Program-made: the position numbers and the translations under genes
Assembly: GCF_022581195.2 (NCBI RefSeq)
Contig: NC_061455.1
Location: 7,002,120-7,066,119 of the forward strand
Direction of reading: 5' to 3'
Origin: Helicoverpa zea
Lineage: Eukaryota > Arthropoda > Insecta > Lepidoptera > Noctuidae
Length of the DNA stretch: 64,000 nt
Notes under the pieces: generated by a model
Told to the model about the DNA's origin: nothing
What the model saw: the letters and a program-made list of their open reading frames with translations, nothing else
The model's database searches: none
Part shown: one piece after another, positions 11,807 to 23,548 of the stretch
Numbering within the stretch: the first letter of the stretch is position 1
Layout: each line of letters opens with the position of its first letter

Positions 11807-14339
11807 ATGGCTTTGGCATTCCGCATTGGTTTGAGGAGCTTGGCTAGGAAGCTGCAAGTCCGTAGCTATGCTGATGCTCCCTCAGGTGAAGAAATGGCCC
11901 TCACATTTGCAGCTGGCAACAAGGTTAGTCTTCCCTTAACATTTTTGTTTATCTAAAGAACTTGTTAAAATTGTTCTAATGTTCATTATTCAAGTTTAGC
12001 CATGTATAACAGGAATTGTTATGTAGTTTTTGTTGACATTGGCATAGGTTAAGGTTGAATGTTTATTCACTTTTTCTTTATAATTTCACAAGAAGTGCAC
12101 TAATTAAATTTTGTTTAATCTCTTAACAAGATTATAAATATTATTTACCTATTCTGTTTTTTTTTACAAGCTGGTAGTTTAGAAAATGTTTTATTGCATT
12201 AATAATGCACTGATAATGATTCCAGGTAAGAATATGACCAATTAGAAGATTATGTATATTAATTGAATTCATTATCTACAGGTTTTCTACGACAAAAAAG
12301 TTGTCAAGCAGGTTGATGTCCCCTCCATGAGTGGAGCCTTCGGTATCCTGCCCAAACATGTCCCCACACTTGGTAAGACCTAGAGCCTTATTTACTTTCA
12401 ATTAATTAATTTCATTGCATTTATAACACAATAGAAAATAATTTGTGTCTCCATATATCTGCACACTGCATTCCTAAAAATAGTTTTTATACCCACACAA
12501 TCATAACATTGTCTCCCGAGCCTTTTCGCAACTATGTTAGGGTCTGCTTCCAGTGTAATCAGATGCAGCTGAGTTCCAGTATTTTATGAGGAGCATTTAA
12601 GACTATTTTGTACAACTAAATGTCATGAAATCCATCCTATAATCTTTTTAGATTTTAGAATGTTTAGATGCAGCTAAGTACCAGTGCCTGACACTGGACC
12701 AACTGTCTTCCTCAACCTTTTTACTCAGATTTTGTTCAAGTTGTTTGAACATTGCACTATTTTAACAATAGCTTATTTGGAATTTGTTATTACTCATTAT
12801 ACTCTCCATCATCATCTGTGGGACTTGATTTGACTTACACAGAGATGACATGAACTTAAAAAGAGGTTATGTACCTTTCGCATATACATGTAATTGTAAT
12901 TTTTACTACATTGTAATTTTTACTATTGAATTCTTCTTAATCCCTACTAATATTATAAATGCGAAAGTAACTCTGTCTGTTTGTCTATTACGCTTTCACG
13001 TCTAAACCACTAAACTGATTTTAATAAAAGTTGGTACAGAGATAGAGTTGACCTTGAGAAAGGGGTTATTCCCGTTCGGTAACACCCTTTCGTGAACACT
13101 GTTGACCATCGGGAAAAAAAAGTTTCGTTCGTTCACAGTGTCCATGAATGCTAGTTTTTATTTGTTTAGATTTTAAAAATGTTTTAATGGATTATGTTAG
13201 ATCTTTCAAAACACAATTAACTAGAAAATAAAAAAATGGCCTTCTCATGTTCATAATAACCATTATATACTTTAAAAATCCATGACATGTTTTATTTTTA
13301 TTTCTATATTTTAAAAATAAAAACCAGCATTCATGGACACTGTGAACGAACGAAACTTTTTTTTCCCGATCGTCAACAGTGTTGACGGCAGGAACGAAAG
13401 GTGTTACCGAACGGGAATTCCCGAAATAATAAGTAGCGTTCGTCGACACTGTGAACGAACGACACTTATTTTTATACTATAAAGATATCCATAATTTTTC
13501 AAGGAAATTACGAACTTTTATGTTTTTTTTTTCTTTCTTTTATTTTCTTTTTCAATTTACACCTTATTTTCTAGCTGTCCTGCGCCCCGGCGTTGTTGCT
13601 GTGACCGAAAATGACGGCAAGCTAACTAAGATCTTCGTATCATCTGGCACAGTAACTGTCAACGATGATTCTTCTGTTCAGGTATGTTAAATATAGATAT
13701 CAGAAATAATTTGGCTTTATTTAATAGGTTTCCTCGAAAAGTCAGATATTTTATCTCAATTTATATAATGTTGTTAATGTCTTCATTACAGGTCCTTGCT
13801 GAGGAAGCTCACCCCTTGGAAAGCTTAGACCGCAGCGCAGCACAGGAGGCCCTTAGCAAAGCCCAGTCTGAATTGAACTCTGCTGGTAATGAGAAGGTAA
13901 GGATTCCAATGTTATTAACTATACCAATTGTGTTTCAGTACTAGTGTGTCTAAATAAAAGTGAAAAGATGTCTTCCGTGTCAATCTATTTATACATAATG
14001 TATATCTAATAATGTATAAGATAGCTGTTTTCCGCAGTTTTGTCAACCTCCCGAAAGATAGTACATTACCCGGGAAAAAGTGGCCTATCTTAATCTCCAT
14101 TTGCGTCTATGTGCCATTTTATCCAAATCAGTCCAGACGCTTTTGCGTGTAAGCGAAGCGAACTTTTAATGCCCACGTGTACGCTCATCGGTCAATGAAT
14201 ATAGTTAAGCTGTTAAGCTTGTATACCACAAAAATAAGGTATTATTCTCAGAAAATGTATTGTGATATTGCAGGCCAAGGCTGAGGCTGCTATCGCCGTG
14301 GAGGTCGCCGAAGAGATCCTCAAGGCGGCGTCAGGTTAA
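11807..14339 (+). CDS. ATP5F1D: ATP synthase F1 subunit delta, mitochondrial, complete, 5 exons
   Basis: Coding exons 11807-11923, 12282-12372, 13575-13681, 13792-13896, 14274-14339; all GT-AG, total 486 nt (161 aa plus stop). Residues 1 to about 21 are a basic, amphipathic mitochondrial presequence (RIGLRSLARKLQVRSYA). The mature part has the N-terminal beta-sandwich, recognisable by MSGAFGILPKHVPTLAVLRP and the V-DG-KIFVSSG region, followed by a C-terminal helical hairpin rich in A, E and K. Length and layout match the delta/epsilon family (bacterial epsilon). Known role: part of the central stalk of F1Fo ATP synthase, coupling proton-driven rotation to ATP synthesis at the inner membrane. 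It is convergent with Dscam1, with 3' ends about 100 bp apart. Confidence 0.97.
12512..12730 (-). repeat. Degenerate interspersed repeat, same family as 25742-25876
   Basis: Reading on the minus strand gives decayed versions of the phrases seen in the fuller copy at 25.7 kb: a GATGCAGCTGAG-like block, a GGAAGC(A/C)GACCC block and AAAGGCTCGG. The GATGCAGCT block occurs twice (about 12561-12580 and 12665-12685). Non-coding transposon debris in ATP synthase intron 2. Confidence 0.55.
12945..13064 (+). repeat. Interspersed repeat beginning CTACTAATATTATAAATGCG
   Basis: This start, followed by a CTTTCACG(T)CTAAACCAC block and TTGGTACAGAGATAGA, is a very common lepidopteran repeat signature. Another copy starts near 25277. 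This copy is cut at its right end by the inverted-repeat element starting at 13071. Confidence 0.6.
13071..13415. mobile_element. 345-bp MITE with about 100-bp terminal inverted repeats
   Basis: Left CCCGTTCGGTAACACC and right GGTGTTACCGAACGGG open inverted arms of roughly 95-105 bp that share CGTTCGTTCACAGTGTCCAT and its complement. The interior is AT-rich and has no gene. A target duplication is not obvious. A stray fragment of the arm (CACTGTGAACGAACGAC) recurs at about 13447-13463. Confidence 0.75.
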
Positions 14340-14410
14340 TGATGTTCACTCAGCGCTGCCACCGAACAGTTAGTGATAAAACAACTATTTAATATTTACG
14401 TTTCTGTATA

Positions 14411-14416
14411 AATAAA
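14411..14416 (+). terminator. Poly(A) signal of the ATP synthase delta gene
   Basis: AATAAA 72 nt after the stop codon, the only clear signal before the convergent Dscam1 3' end. Confidence 0.75.
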
Positions 14417-14509
14417 CACCGTCTCCAGTAGAACAACTATGTATTTTATTTATTACTCATATTTATAATTTAAGTATTATTAAGGGACATACAAATAAAA
14501 CACCATTAT

Positions 14510-16236
14510 GTAGTTGACATTTGAGTAGTTTATTTAACACAAATCAAACACTTTGGTACAGTTAGTTAGCTGTGGTTATCGATGTCGTATCGCCGTAATA
14601 AAAATTATTAAACTTACTCTCAAGTAGCCGCAAACCAAACGCACAACGACAAAAGCGAAAATATCATAAACAATTAACCCCTCTGCTGCCAATACAATTA
14701 AGATTATGGTACAAATTTTAATTGATTATTTATCATATAATTTTGAATAAATTTCATTTATTTGTTCACATTTCAATTTAACTATATTCTTTTCTTTAAA
14801 TCGAATTCTAATTGGAAGGTTAAGAGAAGATTCTGTTGCTAGGAAGTCGCGAAAACCTAACTACAAGCCTACTATGCGAAGCTTACACCACAATACACAA
14901 CATATAATGGGAAACACCTAGAAAATGACACTCGAGTGTCTTACACCTAGTCATCTGCGTAAATATAGAAGGATAAAAATTACGATTATGATTATTAAAA
15001 ATGCACCTTACTGTACTAGATTAATATTTTAAAAGATTATTTTAAATTCCATGTCAGCAGTGTCTGTTATATTTTCGATGGTGATGTATACTGAGTAATT
15101 CCTTGCTGTTTAAATAGGTAACTGTTAAATATTATTATTATGGTACGCTTCCTGTGTCTTATTTCATTGCGTTTCGAAGAATAGTCTAATCGATTAATTT
15201 TACATAATTATAATGCGTAACGTGTGTTACTAACTAGCTACGGATTATATAGTACTTTGTTTAAAAGTTGATTAATTACTAATAAAGAAATTTATATCTA
15301 AACTTATCCTAGTATATGCATAAATGCGAAAATCAAAACCAACATGTTTGACACAAATAGGACGTGTGGCAATAACGAAAATGACAAAGAGAATAATTAA
15401 AACCAATAACGTTAAAGGAAGCATCGAAACAACCGTGTGGTTGTGGTTACCTAATATTACCATCCTAAGAGTATAAATAAAGTTTACGTCGACATTATTC
15501 CATGTAAAAATTAAAAATGGGATAAAAATACAAAATATCACATACATTATTACATGTTGAGCTTAATTTAAATTTAATCCGAAACACCCCAAAACCAGAT
15601 GCATTATTACTGAAGCTGTCTTTAAATTAAGCTAAACAAATAAGGTTAACTATAATTAAAATGATAGAAAATTCTGTAGTAAATATATCAAAGTTGGGCA
15701 CGTTAGATGAACGTACTTTTCATAGGTACTAATGTTTTGGACAGGATATTAACGCGTCACCTATCTATTTAAGCAAATATATCAATTTGAGATAACTACC
15801 ACAACCATAATTTTCTGCTTTTATATGGTAAATACTACAGTGACGCATCATAGGTTACTCTATTCTGGAAAGGTAGATTCTAATTTATACATAACCCAAC
15901 TTTGCAAGTTTACTACACGTTGATAATCAAAAAAACTTTAAAAACTAAATTGAAAATGTCCAGCCAACTAAGTTGGGGTAAATAATTTAAAAGTAGCAAC
16001 TCAAAAATGCGACACACAAATGAAACTGTAAAAGAGAGAAGATTTGGCACAAGTATCACCATCTTGCTGAATGCTAGACCAAATCATAGAGCCAAGGTGC
16101 AATTGAAAAGTATACTAATTAAAATGTATTTGCGGAAGCCTGCGAGCGGTACATCAGCAAGATGGTAATGGTCCACTAAATGAATTTATAAATGTGCGTG
16201 TGTCGCTGAGCTGGGACAACGTGTCCAGTTTACAGG
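14510..16236 (-). other. Dscam1: Dscam1 3' untranslated region
   Basis: From the Dscam1 TAA stop (16237-16239) to the minus-strand AATAAA at 14529-14534 the sequence is AT-rich and non-coding, consistent with a long single-exon 3' UTR of about 1.7 kb. Frames inside it are short and unrecognisable. Its end is inferred; a nearer poly(A) site is possible. Confidence 0.55.
14529..14534 (-). terminator. Probable distal poly(A) signal of Dscam1
   Basis: AATAAA on the minus strand, about 110 bp from the plus-strand poly(A) signal of the neighbouring gene; the two transcripts would end close together or overlap slightly. Confidence 0.5.
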
Positions 16237-19200
16237 TTACACTGCCACAGTATCGTAGGCTGTGAGTCCCCGCCCGTGGACTGCTTGCTGGGGGATTGGG
16301 GTGGCTGCTTCTGGTCTGAAAACACAGTCCCTACTATTAATGCATATTTTTCACTAAATCTGGCGTTCAAATTGACGGGTTATTTTCTCGTTCGGGAAGC
16401 GAAAGGGGTGTGCCTTATAAAATTGTTTTTCATTCAATCTTTAAGCATCAAAGAAAACCATAGCACTGCTAAACAGCAAAAATGAATGCTAGATGAAGAA
16501 TTTGTTTATTTAGGGAACACCGATATAATATGTCCGCACGCTTGGCAACTATTGTATAGTGCTTTATAATACAGCTAATATATAGGTACCTATGTATAAA
16601 TGTATAGCTAAAGAAAAATGGTTGGAGGATCTATTTTTAACCATAATTAAGCAACTAATCCATCACGCGCGGACTAAAAAAGTAACGAGTGCCAGGGTTC
16701 TGTTCTATTTAATATTGGGTTTTAATATTATAGTATAAAGTAACAGGTATAGTTGGTATGTACATTTCATGCGTTTGTTACCGGCAACGCAATGATCACA
16801 AAATAAAATCAAACTAGCCGAGGTTTAAATAACTTGCCTTACCATTCTTGGAGCAAAAAATAACATATTAGTGCACATTGGTTGAGTATGTTAGCCACAA
16901 AAAGGTTAATTACGAAACAAAAATATCAGGCAGTAAATAAGGTATATTCGGTTAAAAATTGTCATTTTCACATACTTTGACTTACTGTTTCCTGTAGATG
17001 GATGCAGAACATAACACATGCTTAATAACGAGCATAGACTAGTACAAAATGCTTTATTAGGTAATGTATCTATCACGTCACAATGTACTCGTGCTAGCGC
17101 ACACACAAGGATCCGGCTCATGTATTAGTTTCGTGTGTTCAATACTGTGTAAGTTGTTTGACAGTGTTCTATATTATTTAAAAAGGGGTTCTTATTTATC
17201 TGTCTTGGATTTATGACTTCTAAAGACTACTTAATTTTTATTAGTTGTTCAGTTAAGGATTTTCAATAGTTCATAGTTTCATACATATTTCTGTCTGTGC
17301 TGTACAAATATATAATTGGATTTTGTTTTGTGAGACAGTGAACACAAAAAGTGTCTGTTATAGGGTACAGTGGGCAAGGCCTATCAAACTGACCTGTCAA
17401 TGAGTTTCCTCATTTCCTCGCTGTGCAAACCGTCCTTGGCAGTGTGGGCCCTTACTGCAACAACACACAAGTCACGACGCGCTCTATACTAGCCACGACA
17501 CCTGGAGCCGCCTTCTACCGACATCTCGAACAATAACCACATAACCAGCCAGAGAGCTCTTTCCACTAAGTTTAGCCAAGTACAAATACGAGCGATATGT
17601 CACTAGGTGGTTATTGTTCGCTCATGTCCATCTCCAAAACACGTACTAAATATCTACAGAATCATTTCAAATAGAGTGAATTAGTTAACACAATCACGTC
17701 TAAGCACATAAAATAGAAACTTGATTCAAAGAAATGTAACTTTGTATATTTCCCGTTTTGAATCTTGCACTTGCCTAAATTAAACGAAGCTAGTGTAAAT
17801 AAATTGTGATTAAAATAATTTAATTTTGACAAGTGCTGAAACGAAACAACAGTAAAAAGTAGATAATTTTGAAAAATAAAGATAGTTAAGCCAATTACAA
17901 GAACTCTAATCTTGAAGCTTGAAATTCAATTTGTTATTACTGATACAAATGTTGCATGCTGTCAGTCACAATAATTAGAAACATAAAGGAATCAAATAAC
18001 TTGATTCAAAAGTTTTACCGTCTTCTGTTCAGGTGACACCCACGTGTGCATAAACCAATTCAACAATCAATTTCATTTCATCAACTAGAGATTTTTCTTA
18101 AAATTAGGGTGGATCGAAACGTGTATGAGAATACCAAAATGTAATTTGAACCATACTTTTTTGTTTTGCTTACATGTTGTGCTGGGTATTAATTTAAGAA
18201 ATCGAATAAAATAATAAATATACAACACCTAGAGTAAAATGTACAGAAACTAAAAAATCCTTGTATAATATTCCATAAAAATTATTACTCAGCAAAACGT
18301 TTAATATGTAATACAATATGATAATATTTTTCAATATGAAGCAGCACATACTATTTAAAAGCGTTTTTACAAAAAAGTATGATTCGTCGTAGTTTATAGC
18401 ATCAGGCAATAAAAATTGTGTCCCTGTCAGAAGATGAATTTCCTAATGGAATTGGACGGATACATGAATATTTTTTTAATGTAAGTATTTATATATTTGG
18501 GTGGTATTATCATTGGGGTGCTTTGGCGGATGGTAGTTTGTTGTTAGTTGTTACGTACCGGGATAGTTGCGGGGCTGGTCGCATTCGGCTTCGGAGATTT
18601 CGTTGGAGTCCTTGCTTTCATTGAATGAGGAGGAGCAGTTGTTGTCGTTGTTCGCGTTGCGGGGAGGGGGTGGGGGAGGCTCGGGGGATCCGCCGCACTT
18701 GCGAGTTCCTGAACAATGAGCATTGAATCACGGACGGATTCTTGTCATGTGGTTTGTAGAACTTTTGTGGCTACAATCAGCTCTTTCACATGCCGTCGTA
18801 ATGTAAAATGTAGCACAGCATAGTTATGTCATAAATTACCTTCTATAGAAAATATTTCAGGGCTACCATTGTTTGCGGAAAAGTGAGTATACTTTAGAGT
18901 TTAGAGTTCCAAATTGGTATGTGTAGTATCGAAGTATGTGTAGTAGTGACTTTTTCGAATAGTTCAGTAATTGAAACTACATATAGGTCACACAAGGCTT
19001 ATTCTCAAGAAGACCAAATATACATGATACACAATTACTTTGGTAACTGTATTATAAACTCACCAATGCTGGGTCGGGAGCCGTAGTGGTCGGAGTAGGG
19101 AGTGCCATATGCGCCGGTGTATTGCTCGTCTTCGGGGGCGCAGCACGCGGGCTCGTCGTACTCAGGGCCGCAGGCATACATGGGGCGGGAATAGCGGGCA

Positions 19201-22200
19201 CGCTGGTCGCATAGAACCAATTCCGTTTAGAAAAGGTTTAAAATAAAGAAGCTTGTTTCGTAGTCGGGTGCAAATAGGTCTTATTATTAAACGTTTCATG
19301 TAATTTTTGCCTCAATCGAATCATAAATAGACATTATCTCACATAAAGTTTCACCAAGGAATAACCATGCATTTTCATCGGATTAACTTTACTCCTTGTT
19401 TATTAATAAGGGAGTTAGAGAAAAGGGCAGTTAGAGAGAAGGGCAGACAATATATAGTTTATATAAAAGCTGTAAAATGGAAACTAGAGAAGGCAGTATT
19501 GCACGGTAACGAGTCTTACGTATTGGTCTTCTTCAGCGCAGGTGGCCGGGTCGTCGTATTCGGGGGCGGTCGAGTAGATGGCGCTCTGTCCTCCCTGAGA
19601 GTTCTTGCGGGCATAACGGCTGTTGGCACGGGGCTGCCAACGATAATTTTATTTAAATATTTTCTATAGGGACTCAGCTGAACAAGTCTAGTACCTAGTC
19701 TAGTCGTTTAAAAATGCGGAATCAAAACTTAACAAATACAGCTCAATCACTTAACATGAATTTGAACAACGTGCGTAAAATTCGACTTCGATTTATTATG
19801 ATTGATGATGTATTCGATATATTATATATATCTTCTGCACGCGAAGAGTCTACTTGAATTATAATGTTTAGCTACTTCATTTCTTGCAGTATTCTTGGTA
19901 AGATAACTCTAAGGGTCAATTCCCACTGAAAGAGCAGCGGCCGGCAGCGGCCGGCAGCGGCCGTAATTGCAAGGGATTGAGCGCGAGCGCGGCGGGCCGC
20001 GCGGCGCCGCGCGGCGCCGCACCGCGCCGCGCTCTTACATTTTCCGTGCTCTTACGGCCGCTGCCGGCCGCTGCTCTTTCAGTGGGAATTGACCCTAAGT
20101 ATGTAGAAGTTTCGTACGTACCATGCTCTGAGATCCGGCGCGGGAGTGAGCGGGGTGGTGGGGATGAGGATGCGCGAGAGTGCCGGCGTGAGCGGGATGG
20201 TGGTGGGGGAACGCCAGCGCCTTGCTCGGGTCCATCTCCTCGCGGAAGCCTAGCAGGTGGAACGTCGCGTAGGGGCAGATTTCGTCTTCCATGCCTGTTG
20301 TCAAATGGAAATTAAGTTGGCTTTTGTTTTCTTTTTGTTCACAGAGTAGTAAACTTCATTATTTTTTTTTATATTACGCTCCTTTGCGCTTAGATTATAA
20401 GTAGCTTATGATGGTTTTGTTGGCCAGTGATAGGGGGTGATTGGACCTATTATGTATGTGTACCTTTTTAATGTGATTGTGCTGCCATCTAGAATTTTAG
20501 TTTAGTAAAGGTAATTTTATACGGATTCGGTTCATGATATGTAAAATTATACTAGAATGGGGTAGTAATGGGTTGTCTAATTGTTTACTACTCTGTTTTT
20601 ATACAGGATTAGTAAAGTGTTATCATTCGTTGCTGCAATCCCTTATTGCTGGAAGTCCATGCTAAAATGTGTATTAAGAAATTCACACTCAACAAACTCT
20701 GTAGTACATACCTATATAGATTTACAATACATTAATGTGTATTTATGTATCAAATATATCAGTAGAAAATTGTGTAATGTAGCTGCTTATGTTGGTTTAA
20801 TTTATGTAGTTAATATAAAGTTTCATTCTTCGAAGATTTATCTACATTTGTTAAAAGCAAATAAAAATAACTGGGGTTAGAAAAGTGCAAACCAAAAATA
20901 AAATAAATATGAACAAAACAATCATCCATCATGCAAACGTAGATAATATAAAATACAAGTAATTATCCCATACTCACTCCTTTGTTGTTATTAGTAGTTC
21001 ATTCTGATAGATATCTCACGATTTTCATTCACTTTGAAACTAGGTTACAAAATGGTCAAACTTTATACAAATGTTTTGACCATTTTTTGGATGTATAGAT
21101 ACTTTAGTAGTGAGCACACAAATAAAGCGAAGTTGTCCTTTCTTGGAAGGAATTTACTGTAGATTATAATAACCAATCCATGCTTTGTTTTGCTATTTGG
21201 AAATTGTCATTATCTTCATATAAATTATGTCAAATTTCACTCACTAATCGCAAAACAACGGATGAATCGCTAGTAAATCCGCGTCATCCTTTATTTTCAA
21301 CAAGATTTTACTATTTATTAATTTGACCCCCGCACTCAGGGACATTTAATGATTACTTAAGTAACTCCTTAGTGACGGTTTGTCATAGAAATCCTCTACT
21401 AAGGAATGGCCTAAGTAACTATTAACCATAGTACCACAACAATAAAAACGTCTGTTGAACACGTGTCTAAAAAAAATGATTAAATTTTTGTAGTAAGGCT
21501 GTAAATGTCACTGAGTGAAAACTTCATTATGAAACTTTAAAACTCGCGGGGCGGTGTCAAATGTAGCAGTAGTTCTTGTATTATTTGTGTGCTCATACAT
21601 CATGCAGTAAGCCCTGACCTGTGGAGGCGGTATCCCCGGAGCCGGCGCGGCGCAGTCTGGGGCGTCGCACCCGCTCGTAGTGGTGTCTGCGCGGGTCCCA
21701 CGTCGAGTGCGCGCCCACTGAACCACACTAACGTTACGCATGCGCTAACAACCCGCTAACACGTCTCAATATTCTCTCACTCACTTTTATTTATTTAAAT
21801 ACTTCTTGCACATACAGTACAATGGCGGACATAACGCCTTAGGCGTTTTATCAGTTTCATTTAGCTAGGCTACAACGTTCATTGTATATTTACTGTATAA
21901 AGAGAACTCAGCTGTATCCGGATATACCGTCTGCATCAGGATCGCCGTCACAAATCACCGATCCTCTCGAAATACATATAGAGAGTTGCTACCTAATTGC
22001 TACCAGCTACCATTAGTTGCTACCAATTGCTACCCTCGCGGTTTTCAAGATATTCAGCATTCTAAGGTGACAGCCATTCTGATATCAGGATGGCTGTCAC
22101 TTTTCAAAGTGTGAAGAAACGGCGCAAAAGTATTGAGTTTTTTTTCACTCAGAGTTGCCACCTAATTGCTACCCTCCAGAATTAAATTTTAGACCACATC

Positions 22201-23548
22201 GATTCCGTGGATAAAAAGATATTAAAAAAATGAGTTTTTGCGCCTAACAAAAATAGATTAGCAAGTTGACATTTCAATACAAAACAGTACTTTTGAGTTA
22301 GGCACTATCTATAGTCTACCTGTCATATTAACTTATGTATGCGGTCCTGATGCAAACGATATACTGGAAGCCATCCCCAACAGCCGGTTTATCGCGTTCA
22401 ATGATTGCTAAGTAAAAGATAATTTACGCAATGAGCAAGTCCTTCTTTCTTATTGTTATTTTACTCGTATTTTCAAACAGTGTTTTGGAATGTAACGCAA
22501 TGCTACAAGTGAGTGAGATTATACTTGAGACGATACCACATAAATTGAGAGGAATAAAATAACGCTTTGTTAATTTGTCATAGCATATTTTTGTTATAAA
22601 GGAAGTGAGTTTTTAATCAAATTAATTTATCTACTTGTACTACGACGAGATTAACAGAACGTCAGGCTGAAAAAAATAAGTATGTAAATTTTTATGCAAA
22701 GCTAAAATTAAAATGGGGGTTTGAACTTCTATGGCTTGTAGCAAAAATATAATCTATATTCTAAAACTTAAAAGCCCTTTTGCTAACATAAGTTCCCCGT
22801 TACCACGACTAGGAATTTAAAGTGGACAACAAAAATATATAACATAGCTTTCACCTTACATCCACCAAGAGTCTAAAAGGAAAGAGAAAGCATAGAGAGG
22901 AGAAGAGCGTAAATCGTGCGAGCATAAAAAGAAGTGAAAGGTAAATTTATTAAATAACGATTACCTCAACTGTACCTTGTTGAATTTCTCTTAGTGTTGA
23001 GCAGCTGTATTTTATTGACAATGTATAGAAGTGCGCTTATTGTGAAACGAAAAGTTTGATAGGAGTGTAAAACGATGAAAAGTCCGTGCCGATTCATCCG
23101 GAGATATCCACAAGCCTGAGTAACTATAGAACTATAAGGGCGAACGCTGGACCCTAGGTAAGTTCCCAATAAAAACTGCTTAGATGTACAGTCTCGAACA
23201 GTCTCATACTCGTACAGTCTGACCGTTTTGGTGCAGTTGCCAGTAGCTGTCGGTCAGTTTAAACAACGTACAAAAACTGACAGCTTCAATTCATTGCACA
23301 AAATGTTCAGCATCCCTACAGTTTGAATAACGTCAATTTTGGATATTGTGCAGACAGTAGTGTGTACTCACTGATGACAGCCTGTCGCTTAACACGGTCG
23401 CAGGTATTGTAGTTGGAGCCGGGCACGGGAGGCAGCTTGCGGTTGGGCGGTGCGATGTAGCCGAGCTCGTCGCGAAGTCCGCCGCGCTTGTCCAGAGTGC
23501 CGCCGCCGCCGCCTAAGGCCGCCTGAGATGCGTTGTACACTGCGTCGT
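16237..23548 (-). CDS. Dscam1: Dscam1 cytoplasmic-tail exons
   Basis: Exons in transcript order: 23372-23548, 21619-21717, 20122-20294, 19520-19633, 19064-19202, 18559-18708, 17394-17454, 16237-16315; all GT-AG and frame-compatible. Visible motifs: LGYIAPPNRKLPPVPGSN (PxxP, the kind bound by the SH3 adaptor Dock/Nck in flies); HSTWDPRR; CPYATFHLLGFREEMDP; histidine/proline repeats (PHHHPAHAGTLAHPHPHHP); paired acidic tyrosine motifs APEYDDPAT and GPEYDEPAC; EPPPPPP; and the C-terminus LTAYDTVAV. The tyrosine motifs could be phosphorylated and bind SH2 or PTB proteins (inference). The final residues could serve as a PDZ ligand (inference). The two exons with EYDDPAT and EYDEPAC are similar and may come from an old duplication. 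Confidence 0.93.
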
